Origin: Mangrovitalea sediminis
Lineage (GTDB): Bacteria > Pseudomonadota > Gammaproteobacteria > Pseudomonadales > Oleiphilaceae
Direction of reading: 5' to 3'
Length of the DNA stretch: 64,000 nucleotides
Assembly (NCBI RefSeq): GCF_002514725.1
Contig: NZ_NTLB01000001.1
Location: 496,001 to 560,000 of the forward strand
The position numbers and the translations under genes are program-made. A model generated the notes under the pieces. That model saw nothing but the letters and a program-made list of their open reading frames with translations. It was not told where the DNA came from and made no database searches. Shown in pieces: positions 1 to 6,846 of the stretch (its first letter is position 1; each line of letters begins with the position of its first letter).

Positions 1-648
1 GTAATAAGAATAAATAATAAAGACCAGATTAAGAGTCTTTCCGAACAAGGATTACTAGCTGACGAAAACTTAAAAATAGCAAATCAAGGTTCAAACGAAA
101 AACCCGAATCAAAAAAGAAAATTATTGACACATATTCAAAAAAACAAGAATCGAAAATAAGACATTCAAAAAATCTACCTCTAACTGAGGAAATGCAAAA
201 TATTCGCACCCAAAACATGGTTCTCGTGTGGAAGAGTAAACGCCTTACGAGACGAGACCTCAGTATCCCAACAGCAGGAAATACGCATCCAACGGGATCA
301 ATGGGCCTAAAGAAAGGGCTAATGACGGGAATAGATCATCGCCACTACTTTCGAGATGAAGTTTTCAATGAGTTAGAGTGGCACACGCACTCCAAAAAAA
401 GTTACATCGAACAAGCTCATGCAAACTTCAGAATAATCATCGCCGGAATTAATATGGGCACATACGAACTTTTAATATCACACAAAACGGACACCCAGTC
501 AGAATCTTACCGGCAAAAAAATTTCATGACCCAGATCCACTGGGGGACCGCTATTAGCATTATCGCAGACGACTCTTTACTAAAGCGGTCATTATTTCTA
601 TACAAAGCAGAACACCCAACTATTTCATATGAAATAGAAATCGATTAG
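1..648 (+). CDS. Restriction endonuclease C-terminal part (NgoFVII/PLD-type), 5' end outside window
   Basis: The reading frame is open from base 1, so this is the last 215 residues of a longer protein; the Met at 193 is internal. Residues 1-60 are a Lys/Ser-rich linker. The rest contains NTHPTGSM, a GIDHRHYFRDEVF stretch and SHKTDTQSESYRQKN, a pattern I associate from memory with the C-terminal DNA-recognition half of phospholipase-D-type restriction enzymes (NgoFVII/BfiI group). The catalytic half would lie left of the window. It converges with the N6-adenine methylase, with three bases between the stop codons, which fits a type II restriction-modification pair. The DNA is much more AT-rich than the core chromosome, suggesting transfer. 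The family call is recollection without a search; the partial status is seen directly. Confidence 0.6.
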   Translation, partial: VIRINNKDQIKSLSEQGLLADENLKIANQGSNEKPESKKKIIDTYSKKQESKIRHSKNLPLTEEMQNIRTQNMVLVWKSKRLTRRDLSIPTAGNTHPTGSMGLKKGLMTGIDHRHYFRDEVFNELEWHTHSKKSYIEQAHANFRIIIAGINMGTYELLISHKTDTQSESYRQKNFMTQIHWGTAISIIADDSLLKRSLFLYKAEHPTISYEIEID

Positions 649-651
649 CGA

Positions 652-2280
652 TCAACCTTTCCGCTGACGCCTTCGGTTTAATGCCCACCACGCGTCAGCA
701 ATATCCTGCGCTTCATGTTGAGCCATACCACTTCGCCGCAGAATATCACTTCCTACCTCCAAAAAATAACCAACGTTATTTTTAGCTGAATTCCTAAAAT
801 CTCGATCCAATTTCTCTAACTCTGCAGCCGAAAAATGGCTCACCGGAACAAGAAGTCGTTCAATTTCAGAAGGAACTAACTCTAAAACTCCACCACCATA
901 ATGCCTACCTTCAAGCTCTGAACTCAACGCAGTCAAAGGATTAAAAAACGAGCAAACAAGAGATGTCGCGTCAACACCTTTCGGTCTAATCCTATAAGCA
1001 GTATCAGTAGTATAAGCGCCAAGTTCATTTAGTATCAAACGAGGAAAATTATGACAGCGCTTCAGCATACCAACTGGTGCAGTATAGACAGAAGGTACTT
1101 TATACCAAGGCTGGCGAATTCTGCACTTATAACGCATATGCAGCTCCTCTACCTCGCCCGATTTTATATACCTGACGACACTAGCCGGAAGTTCATCCAA
1201 AGAGGCCTGAATATAAACAAAGTTTGTCGGAAGACCTAAATCAACATTTATATTATGCTGTTCTTCATTATAAATAAGACCAGGACAGTGCTCACTACGA
1301 CCAAACATAGGGTAAACGTATTCTTGGAGACCATTATCAGCAACAGTATGCTCTGGAATCAAAAAAAACTTATTGGCGCCCGTAACGATACCAACATCAA
1401 CATCTGCAATATCCGAAAACTTGCGCACACTTTCCAAACTCAACGAAGACTCGTAAGTCCTTAAGGTTGAGGACGGCAACAGTGCTTTAGTCCATTTACC
1501 CTCAACGGTCCTTCCATTTATCGTTGATACAGACCGAAATATATTCTCTGGACTCTCAGAAAGAAATTCATAACCAGAAACTCTATGAAAGCCAACACCC
1601 TGACCAATGTCACCCGACTCCCGTTTTTTTTCCGCAAGAAGAATAATAGCTCCCTGTAATGTATCTTCAAACCAAATATCTTCCGGGTCAATTACCAATA
1701 TACGAGAACATGTTTCGCCAAGATACGTTCTTAGACCTTGGGAGTGAGCCACATGGACCAACTCAGCGGGAAGTATCATCCCAAGTCTCCCTCCCGGCTT
1801 TAAGAGCTTTATACTAGCTAAGACGAAAGGAACCCAGGCGTTTGTATGCTTTGTGAAAGGAACACTCAATGTAGAAAATATCTTCTCAGATCTGTCCTGA
1901 AAAATTTTTGGTAGAAATTGGTACCTTATAAAGGGTGGATTACCAATTATCGCATCAAACCTAGCTTTCCTGGAGAAAGACGACAGAGCCCAACCAAGAA
2001 AATCTTCATTAAGAATATGGCCAGAAACATGTCCTGACTGTATCAGTCTAGACCTCGCTTTCTCAGCTTCATCAAACTCAATCTCCAACCCTAAAAACTC
2101 AGAAACCTTCACCCCAACTCGAGTCAAAGAGGATATAAAAGCTCCATCTCCACACGAAGGCTCTAAGATACTATTCGGATTATTATAAGATATCCATCTA
2201 ACTATAAAATCAGACAGTTTTTCTGGCGTATAATACCCACCCCTTAGCTTCTGAGCGGTTTGTTGAGAGATGAACTTCAT
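652..2280 (-). CDS. N6-adenine DNA methyltransferase (type II, TaqI/Eco57I-like)
   Basis: Transfers a methyl group from S-adenosylmethionine to adenine in a DNA recognition site, protecting host DNA from the partner nuclease. Near the N-terminus YYTPEKLSDFIV and ILEPSCGDGAF form the SAM-binding motifs (X and I), and FDAIIGNPPFIRY is motif IV with the NPPF catalytic tetrapeptide of N6-adenine methylases. The C-terminal half (about residues 240-540) is the likely target-recognition domain. I chose the ATG at 2280 because CAGGGTG lies just upstream; a GTG three codons earlier is also open. 542 residues is normal for the gamma class. It converges with the endonuclease fragment at 1-648. The gene is AT-rich, unlike the core genes beyond 6130. 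The specificity cannot be read from sequence. Confidence 0.88.
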   Translation of the reverse strand: MKFISQQTAQKLRGGYYTPEKLSDFIVRWISYNNPNSILEPSCGDGAFISSLTRVGVKVSEFLGLEIEFDEAEKARSRLIQSGHVSGHILNEDFLGWALSSFSRKARFDAIIGNPPFIRYQFLPKIFQDRSEKIFSTLSVPFTKHTNAWVPFVLASIKLLKPGGRLGMILPAELVHVAHSQGLRTYLGETCSRILVIDPEDIWFEDTLQGAIILLAEKKRESGDIGQGVGFHRVSGYEFLSESPENIFRSVSTINGRTVEGKWTKALLPSSTLRTYESSLSLESVRKFSDIADVDVGIVTGANKFFLIPEHTVADNGLQEYVYPMFGRSEHCPGLIYNEEQHNINVDLGLPTNFVYIQASLDELPASVVRYIKSGEVEELHMRYKCRIRQPWYKVPSVYTAPVGMLKRCHNFPRLILNELGAYTTDTAYRIRPKGVDATSLVCSFFNPLTALSSELEGRHYGGGVLELVPSEIERLLVPVSHFSAAELEKLDRDFRNSAKNNVGYFLEVGSDILRRSGMAQHEAQDIADAWWALNRRRQRKG

Positions 2281-2289
2281 TAATTGCAC

Positions 2290-2590
2290 CCTGTAATTTT
2301 TAAAAATTATACTACGAAAATTATTTTTTTAAAAGAACAATTATTAATTCATAAGAATTTTGGTATCTTTAAGGACAACAAAGGCCCACCAAAGTTTTTA
2401 TTAAAAATAATTATTCGAAAATTAAATAATGCAACCCGAAACAAATACCCAAAAATAAAATAGCCAAAACCGCCACCAGCGAGACACAAATAATAAATAG
2501 AAAAAAAATCAATCAGCGCACTAAATATAGAATAACCCAACAATAGCACTCAAGTATGCTTCCCGAAGCGGGAAAATGGGATCAGAGTCA
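2290..2590. other. AT-rich intergenic stretch with a composition break
   Basis: About 300 bases between the methylase start and the next gene remnant. Up to about 2550 it is extremely AT-rich and holds only a low-complexity open frame (2349-2549, minus, GTG start) that I do not accept as a gene. From about 2560 the composition becomes GC-rich abruptly, which looks like a junction between two separately acquired segments. Confidence 0.5.
2295..2311 (-). promoter_or_regulatory. Methylase promoter -10 box overlapping a 14-bp palindrome
   Basis: On the minus strand a perfect TATAAT (2306-2311) precedes the methylase. It overlaps a perfect palindrome AATTTTTAAAAATT (2295-2308) just upstream of the start codon. 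A palindrome there could be an operator for methylase control, common in restriction-modification systems, but AT-rich DNA makes such palindromes by chance. No good -35 box is visible. Confidence 0.3.
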
Positions 2591-2600
2591 TTAGCCGACA
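2559..2600. repeat. REP/RAYT-like sequence with short hairpin
   Basis: A small hairpin (TTCCC 2560-2564, GGGAA 2570-2574) is followed by AAAATGGGATCAGAGTCATT. This resembles the ATGGGGTCAGAGT sequence that I recall flanking REP-associated tyrosine transposase elements in proteobacteria. No transposase is nearby, so at most it is an element end or scar. The match is from memory. Confidence 0.25.
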
Positions 2601-2785
2601 CAATTGACCTGCACCCCCCACTTTCTCAATTTCGGTGTATGCGCTTGTTTCAACGCTACAAATTGTTTCACGGCAGAAGTCAATTTTTCACGAGAAGCCT
2701 CTCCTGAGGTAATGGTCCTTGGATCCCTGCAGGAAAGGGGAGCAGATCTATTTTCCGAGGAAAAGTCACTCACAACGTAGCTCAC
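2591..2785 (-). CDS. Doubtful small ORF downstream of the SRAP gene
   Basis: A 64-residue frame starts with GTG and overlaps the TGA of the SRAP gene, so it could be translationally coupled. It has no recognisable motif. Its last residues run into the GC-rich side of the possible REP/RAYT junction, so it may be a gene remnant or chance. Recorded because of the coupling overlap only. Confidence 0.18.
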   Translation of the reverse strand: MSYVVSDFSSENRSAPLSCRDPRTITSGEASREKLTSAVKQFVALKQAHTPKLRKWGVQVNCVG

Positions 2786-3456
2786 TCCTCTGCACCTATG
2801 ACTTCTAAGTCATTCCCCACATCCGCCAAGGGAGACGTGACACGCGAAACACGCAGGTCATATGGAAGATGAGGTGCTAGCAAGGAAAGGAAGGCGTCAG
2901 TGCCTGAGAAGGTGTGATCGAGCCAGGAATCAAAATCCCTTTCCTCGAGCATCAACGGAATGCTTTTGTCATGGATATGCAGAAAGCGAGGATGAGGAGG
3001 TAGCGTGATGACAGAGAAAGACGTGACCAGGTCGTCGCCAAAATGCCATCGTTCATAGAGACCACCGAAGGCGATCGCACCGTCAACCGGTTCGATTCGG
3101 TGACATTGTTTGTGGCCCTTCTCTCCCGTCCATTCATAAAAAGCCGATGCGGGAATAACGGCGCGTTGTCGCTCGTAGCGTTCCTTCCATAAGAAGCTAC
3201 TGGTCAGGCGCCGACTCTGGGCGTTGAAGGTGGAGTATTTGGGATTGGGGCGATAACCGTTGCCGTCAGGCTTAGGTTCGATCAGGAGCGACCAGTAGGC
3301 GTCCTCGAGGACTCGGCCTTGCGGGGTTTCGTAAACGATCTGCCCTATTCCGCCTGGTGCGATGTTGAAGCGTTCGACCAGGTCGCCGGGAACGCCGAGC
3401 GTTCCGAACAGGTCCCGAGTGTTCGGGCGATCATTGAGGTCATATCGGCCACACAT
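2782..3456 (-). CDS. SOS response-associated peptidase (SRAP, YedK/HMCES-like)
   Basis: SRAP proteins use their Cys2 to form a thiazolidine crosslink with abasic sites in single-stranded DNA, shielding them from breakage. The start is the Met of MCGRYDLND (ATG at 3456), because removal of Met must expose the catalytic Cys; the longer upstream frame is rejected. Family marks are FNAQSRR (usual INAR region, with the active-site Asn), AVIPASAFYEW (catalytic Glu) and IHDKSIPLML (usual active-site His). At 224 residues it has normal length. It lies in the island beside a LexA-controlled gene (4228-4566), consistent with a DNA-damage role. No LexA box was seen in front of this gene itself. Confidence 0.93.
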   Translation of the reverse strand: MCGRYDLNDRPNTRDLFGTLGVPGDLVERFNIAPGGIGQIVYETPQGRVLEDAYWSLLIEPKPDGNGYRPNPKYSTFNAQSRRLTSSFLWKERYERQRAVIPASAFYEWTGEKGHKQCHRIEPVDGAIAFGGLYERWHFGDDLVTSFSVITLPPHPRFLHIHDKSIPLMLEERDFDSWLDHTFSGTDAFLSLLAPHLPYDLRVSRVTSPLADVGNDLEVIGAEE

Positions 3457-3536
3457 AGCGAGCCCCCCCCTGCGATATCGAACGAATTGAGCAAGCAAAC
3501 CCAACCGGACACAATCACACGAACCAATGACACCCA

Positions 3537-3965
3537 CTATGCCCGTTTTATTACGCTATTGAGCCGCGCTAGAAAATTCGTTACGGATTGATAGTCAAGT
3601 AGATTCCCGGTGGCTTCCTGGCGAGAAAAGGATTCAAAAAGCTTAATCGCGCTCTCATGCGGAGACGAATACCATTCCGTAGTACCGACTTTCACGAGCT
3701 TCGAGCCATTCAACGAATTTTGTTCAATAGCTTTGCCGAGATCCGTCGTCGTAACAACTCGAGAAATGTTCGTCTCGTAACTCATTTTGTTGAAGCCAAT
3801 CGACGGGTTGTGAGTCGTATAACCGGCCCTCAAGACGTCCAGGTTCGGATTATCAGTCACACCAAACTTAATGAAGCAGAACTTAGAGCCAGAACGATCA
3901 ACGAGATCCCAATCATTCCCGATAATATCTGGAGTAACGGCAACATAGACGTATCGAGTAGCCAT
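3537..3965 (-). CDS. Hypothetical protein, possible GIY-YIG/T5orf172-like nuclease fold
   Basis: 142 residues, with GGGGAAAGGG before the ATG. The N-terminus YVYVAVTPD, then FIKFGVTDNP and LRAGYTTHNPS, then EWYSSPHESA, follow the order of the GIY-YIG-like T5orf172/MUG113 families (tyrosine strand, K(I/F)G-T segment, Arg helix, Glu-Trp/Phe near the end). The classical GIY and YIG triplets are not present, so this is a fold-level suggestion only. It is followed on the same strand by the SRAP gene about 80 bases on. It may be a nuclease or a DNA-binding relative; the function is unproven. Confidence 0.42.
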   Translation of the reverse strand: MATRYVYVAVTPDIIGNDWDLVDRSGSKFCFIKFGVTDNPNLDVLRAGYTTHNPSIGFNKMSYETNISRVVTTTDLGKAIEQNSLNGSKLVKVGTTEWYSSPHESAIKLFESFSRQEATGNLLDYQSVTNFLARLNSVIKRA

Positions 3966-4227
3966 TCCCTTTCCCCTCGTCGAAACTTCCGTATTAACCC
4001 GACACCGACATCAAGCTGAATGAAGGCGTTGAGCAAATCTGACACGAAAAGGAGAGTGGGCCAAGCAATCTTGGCAAAGTTTGGCGTTACCGAATGAGAT
4101 ACGTTAAGAAAGGGGCCAGAACTCTCCCTGGTAGTCACACCACTGGGCAGGTGTCGCAGCCGCTGGGCATCCATGCGAGCGGTCAGACAACACCCTACCG
4201 GCTCAAACCGGTGATTTCAACAGCCGC

Positions 4228-4566
4228 TTATTTATCCTGGCCTTTCCTGAGCACTAGGCGCGGTATACCGCCATCTACAACGGCAAAGACAACCCCGTTG
4301 ATGTAGCACCCCTGGACCGCCTGCAAATCACCGACCTTGATCCAGTCATCACGATCCGTGATTCCACCAATTTTATAGTCCATGACATTGATCTTCACGG
4401 GCGTTGCTTTTGGCAGCTTCCGGGCCGTTTTCAGATCGATAAACCCCGCCCAGGGCATGTATTTGCACTTGCCGTTCTTGTGGTAGACGAGCACCCCAAA
4501 TCTAGCGGGCGCATCGTCACTAAGCTCGGTTGTGCTGGCATTGTGTCGAAAGCGTAGTAGTGGCAT
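4228..4566 (-). CDS. Unknown SOS-controlled small protein
   Basis: I do not recognise this 112-residue protein. It is soluble and basic, with a YHKNGKCKYMPW segment, a KINVMDYKIGG strand and a C-terminal GIPRLVLRKGQ; no catalytic motif stands out. The composition and the alternating beta pattern suggest a compact domain. What matters is its control: a perfect CTG-N10-CAG LexA box sits 10 bases upstream of the ATG, and there is hardly any ribosome binding site, so the message may be nearly leaderless. It lies between the putative GIY-YIG/SRAP pair and the DUF2726 protein, all on the minus strand. I infer a role in the DNA-damage response of the island, but not which. Confidence 0.6.
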   Translation of the reverse strand: MPLLRFRHNASTTELSDDAPARFGVLVYHKNGKCKYMPWAGFIDLKTARKLPKATPVKINVMDYKIGGITDRDDWIKVGDLQAVQGCYINGVVFAVVDGGIPRLVLRKGQDK

Positions 4567-4576
4567 GGCTAGAATA

Positions 4577-4592
4577 CTGTATACTTAAACAG
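4577..4592. promoter_or_regulatory. LexA operator (SOS box)
   Basis: CTGTATACTTAAACAG fits the gammaproteobacterial LexA consensus CTG-N10-CAG with an AT-rich centre, and the flanks TA...TA extend the symmetry. It lies 10 bases upstream of the ATG at 4566, over the expected promoter, so LexA should repress this gene until DNA damage. The DUF2726 gene ends 98 bases away on the same strand and reads towards it, so the box serves only the 4228-4566 gene. Confidence 0.82.
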
Positions 4593-4674
4593 TATTTGAC
4601 CGCATCAGGGGCGGTTATTCAAGTACCAGCCGCAACCGCGTAATCAGAGCAAGACCGCTAACCGCCCCTTCACA

Positions 4675-5391
4675 CTAATCAACCTTAACTGGGATAGGCT
4701 GAACATACCGACACTTGGGAAACCGACCACATCCCCAAAACTCTGTCCCCTCACGTTTACCGCTCGTAATACGACGTTTAACCATCGGGGCAAAGCACCT
4801 TTGGCAAAGAGGAGCATCCTCAGGATCAGAGCTGTCCACCGGCACGAGCGAGGCGCTTGTAGGCTCAGGCGTCGACGATTGCGCCCCAATTTCGATGTAT
4901 CTGGAAAGGCCGTTTATCACGTCTTGGACGGAATAGGATTTCTGAGCTGGCACGTGCAACAGCGGGAGCTGTACCGCATTGCAGACCTGGTCAACGAACT
5001 GATCTCGCGTCTTTCGTTTGGGGCTGTCATGGGACTTGTCATCAAGCTCAATCGCGCAGGCAGGCTGTAAGGTATCAGCAGAGCAGATGACAAAATCAAA
5101 ATGCTTCTGACTAATCCGCCCGAAAAAACGAAGGTGATTTTTCTGCCTTTTGACCCCGATGAGATCCGCGATCCTGACTTTGGCTAAAAGTTTGTACCTG
5201 GTCCCCGCGAGAACTTGCTCTAGAACACCGAAGAAAGAACGCTCAGCTGGTGAGAAGACACTTTTATTGAGGTAATAGACTTCAAACTCTGAGTCACTCA
5301 GCCCATTACCGCGATCCTTCAGTTCCTTCTTGTTGAGAACCGCGATAACAACAACACAGACAACAATGAGTACGACAGCAAATAGCTCCAT
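4675..5391 (-). CDS. Membrane-anchored DUF2726 protein with topoisomerase-type zinc ribbon
   Basis: A 238-residue protein with three parts. Residues 1-20 are a hydrophobic anchor (MELFAVVLIVVCVVVIAVL). Residues about 45-170 are a DUF2726 domain with YKLLAKVRIADLIG, FDFVICSADTLQP and AIELDDKSHD, the last resembling the acidic cluster of restriction-endonuclease-like folds. Residues about 192-232 are a zinc ribbon (CQRC...CGRFPKC) like those at the C-terminus of type IA topoisomerases. The start has GAGAG upstream. It may bind or cut DNA at the membrane, but the activity is unproven. A paralogue with the same layout lies at 18991-19809 in the core genome. It is divergent from 5494-5952. Confidence 0.75.
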   Translation of the reverse strand: MELFAVVLIVVCVVVIAVLNKKELKDRGNGLSDSEFEVYYLNKSVFSPAERSFFGVLEQVLAGTRYKLLAKVRIADLIGVKRQKNHLRFFGRISQKHFDFVICSADTLQPACAIELDDKSHDSPKRKTRDQFVDQVCNAVQLPLLHVPAQKSYSVQDVINGLSRYIEIGAQSSTPEPTSASLVPVDSSDPEDAPLCQRCFAPMVKRRITSGKREGTEFWGCGRFPKCRYVQPIPVKVD

Positions 5392-5424
5392 TTCGCTCTC
5401 TCAAATCACACGGGAAACATGTCG

Positions 5425-5430
5425 TATAAT
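5425..5430 (+). promoter_or_regulatory. Candidate -10 box for the 5494 gene
   Basis: A perfect TATAAT sits in the 102-base divergent gap between the DUF2726 gene and the 5494-5952 gene. The reverse strand of the same spot reads TATTAT, so it could serve either direction. No convincing -35 box is at the right distance. Confidence 0.3.
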
Positions 5431-5493
5431 AGTCCTTATGATCTTAGGTGCCAGCCAAGGACTTCAACCACACTGCGTTAGGGAAAACTGACG

Positions 5494-5952
5494 ATGAAAC
5501 GGATATTCAGAGTTTTGGCATTAAAGCTCGCAGTGTTGGGCATCGCGCTGGGCTTGGTAATACTCGGAACAGGCTTCCTGAATTCCTACTTTTCCAATGT
5601 CATCACGGACATGAACAAGGCCGATCAAAAGCATGTGCAGGAAGCACAAGCACGCGCCAGAGCAGACGTCGCCCAACAGCATCAACTGCAGGCGATGAAG
5701 CAAAACGCCTCTCCTGCATCCCCCCTCGCTTCACGGACAGTGACGAGAACGGCACCCCCTGCTGCCGTCATAAGATGGTCGTCAGCCCCGCCACAAACGG
5801 CATTAGACGCATTCAACAAGCAGTACGTCGAATCAGCGCAGTGCCAACAGTGGAACAAGACAGAGCAGCAAATGGTGGCCTGCGTGAATGCCAGAATCCG
5901 CGCGCGCCGCGCCTTTATGGCAAAGTTGAACAGCCAAACCGCAAATCAATAG
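5494..5952 (+). CDS. Hypothetical membrane-anchored protein of the island edge
   Basis: 152 residues with one N-terminal membrane segment (about 8-28, ALKLAVLGIALGLVILG), probably an uncleaved anchor. Then follows an Ala/Gln-rich helical stretch likely to form a coiled coil (about 45-70), a Pro/Ala linker, and a C-terminal helix with two Cys (AQCQQW and MVACVNARI) that could form a disulfide. I do not recognise the family. It is the last gene before the attachment site and is divergent from the DUF2726 gene. GGGAAAA upstream is a weak ribosome site. The overlapping longer frame 5448-6047 is judged a shadow. Confidence 0.55.
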   Translation: MKRIFRVLALKLAVLGIALGLVILGTGFLNSYFSNVITDMNKADQKHVQEAQARARADVAQQHQLQAMKQNASPASPLASRTVTRTAPPAAVIRWSSAPPQTALDAFNKQYVESAQCQQWNKTEQQMVACVNARIRARRAFMAKLNSQTANQ

Positions 5953-5982
5953 CCCCTCGAGAGGAGGCTACGGTTCCAAAAG

Positions 5983-6002
5983 GTGTCAACGAAGTGTCAA
6001 CG
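5983..6002 (+). repeat. Tandem GTGTCAACG repeats near the attachment site
   Basis: GTGTCAACG occurs at 5983-5991 and again at 5994-6002, an 11-base period, about one helical turn. Short direct repeats 100 bases inside an att core are typical of arm-type binding sites of tyrosine recombinases. That role is inferred from position only. Confidence 0.4.
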
Positions 6003-6103
6003 CACCAGTGGGACAAAGCGGCGCAATGTGGAAATGCCCCACCCTAACATGCTGTTTTATGGTGATCAGTGGCAGATAGTGGGCCAAGATTGACGCCAGG
6101 AAT

Positions 6104-6130
6104 GGGGTTCAATTCCCGCCGTCTCCACCA
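6104..6130 (+). mobile_element. Island attachment site (attR): duplicated 3' end of tmRNA gene ssrA
   Basis: GGGGTTCAATTCCCGCC followed by GTCTCCACCA is the T-loop, 3' acceptor strand and encoded CCA of a tmRNA. Upstream bases do not complete the T stem (the two outer pairs fail) and no 5' acceptor strand (GGGGAC or GGAGAC type) or tag frame precedes it, so ssrA is not intact here. This is the pattern left when a tyrosine integrase inserts an island into the 3' end of ssrA: the intact copy lies at the far, left boundary. Everything from 1 to 6103 is thus island; 6131 onward is native. A tRNA 3' end with the same sequence cannot be fully excluded. Confidence 0.75.
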
Positions 6131-6143
6131 TATCTCCCGGAAT

Positions 6144-6174
6144 AAGCCCCTGATTTTCAGGGGCTTTTTCTTTT
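6144..6174 (+). terminator. Rho-independent terminator (native ssrA terminator)
   Basis: A perfect 10-bp stem AAGCCCCTGA / TCAGGGGCTT (6144-6153, 6157-6166) with a three-base loop and a T-rich tail. It follows the ssrA CCA end by 13 bases and would have ended the original tmRNA transcript. Confidence 0.9.
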
Positions 6175-6312
6175 CTAAAACTCATTTATGTCTAATAAGC
6201 GTCAACCCCGCTCACAGGATTGAACCTTTCCCTGCCGTCCAAATAATCCGGTACAAAAAGCACAGGCCTATCTATCTGACTAGAGGAAGCCGTAGAGGTG
6301 CCAAGCGCCCCC

Positions 6313-6846
6313 TCACTGCCGCCAACGAGACCGCTTCTGCAGCTTCCGCTGCAGCGTGCGCCTGTGCATATTGAGTGCTCGTGAGGTGGCTGAGATGTTG
6401 CCGTCGTGCTGTTGCAGCACCTGCTGGATGTGCTCCCATTCCAGTTCTTCGACCGAGGGCGGCGTCTGTCGCAGTGGGGGCTCGGCGCTGGAGACGGAAA
6501 ACACTTCCATGAGCTGGGCGACGGTGACCGGTTTGCAGAGGTAGTTGACGGCACCGCGGCGCATGGCCTCGACGGCGGTCGCTATGCTGCCATAGCCGGT
6601 AATCACCACGACATCCAGTCCCGGCCGCTGCGCCAGCAGTTTGGGCAGAAGTGCCAGGCCACTGTCTCCGGCAAGATTGAGGTCAAGCACACAACGGGCG
6701 ATCTCCTGCTCCGCCAGGGCGGTTATCGCGGTCTCCGGATCGTGGGCCAAGTGAGCATCAATGCCCTGGCGTCGCAATGATCGGGCAAGGATGTCGAGAA
6801 AGGTTCGGTCATCGTCGATCAATAACCAGGGGGTGTCAGAGAGCAT
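6313..6846 (-). CDS. roxR: Redox response regulator RegA/PrrA/RoxR
   Basis: Two-domain response regulator of the RegA family, which adjusts respiratory oxidase and other redox-controlled genes. The receiver domain (residues 5-115) has the acidic pair IDDD near residue 11, the phosphorylated Asp at D55 (VLDLNLAG), Thr83 in VITGYGS and Lys105 in CKPV. A short proline-containing linker leads to a Fis-type helix-turn-helix (about 133-172, HDGNISATSRALNMHRRTLQRK), the hallmark of RegA/ActR/RoxR. At 177 residues the length is typical. The start overlaps the 3' end of the kinase gene, so the two are co-translated. The symbol follows Pseudomonas usage. Confidence 0.92.
   Translation of the reverse strand: MLSDTPWLLIDDDRTFLDILARSLRRQGIDAHLAHDPETAITALAEQEIARCVLDLNLAGDSGLALLPKLLAQRPGLDVVVITGYGSIATAVEAMRRGAVNYLCKPVTVAQLMEVFSVSSAEPPLRQTPPSVEELEWEHIQQVLQQHDGNISATSRALNMHRRTLQRKLQKRSRWRQ

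Noticed and set aside
2349-2549. 66-residue hydrophobic minus-strand frame
   Set aside because: Extremely AT-rich, low-complexity Phe/Leu/Ile composition, GTG start and no ribosome site; expected by chance in such DNA.
4200-4226. ACCGG-N6-CCGGT inverted repeat as terminator of the LexA-controlled gene
   Set aside because: Short 5-bp stem with no T run on the coding side; could be chance.
5448-6047. 199-residue plus-strand frame
   Set aside because: Overlaps the better-supported 5494 gene in another frame, lacks a ribosome site and shows no domain.
6055-6130. A complete tRNA ending at the CCA
   Set aside because: No 5' acceptor strand, D arm or anticodon arm can be built upstream and the T stem is broken; only a 3' fragment is present.
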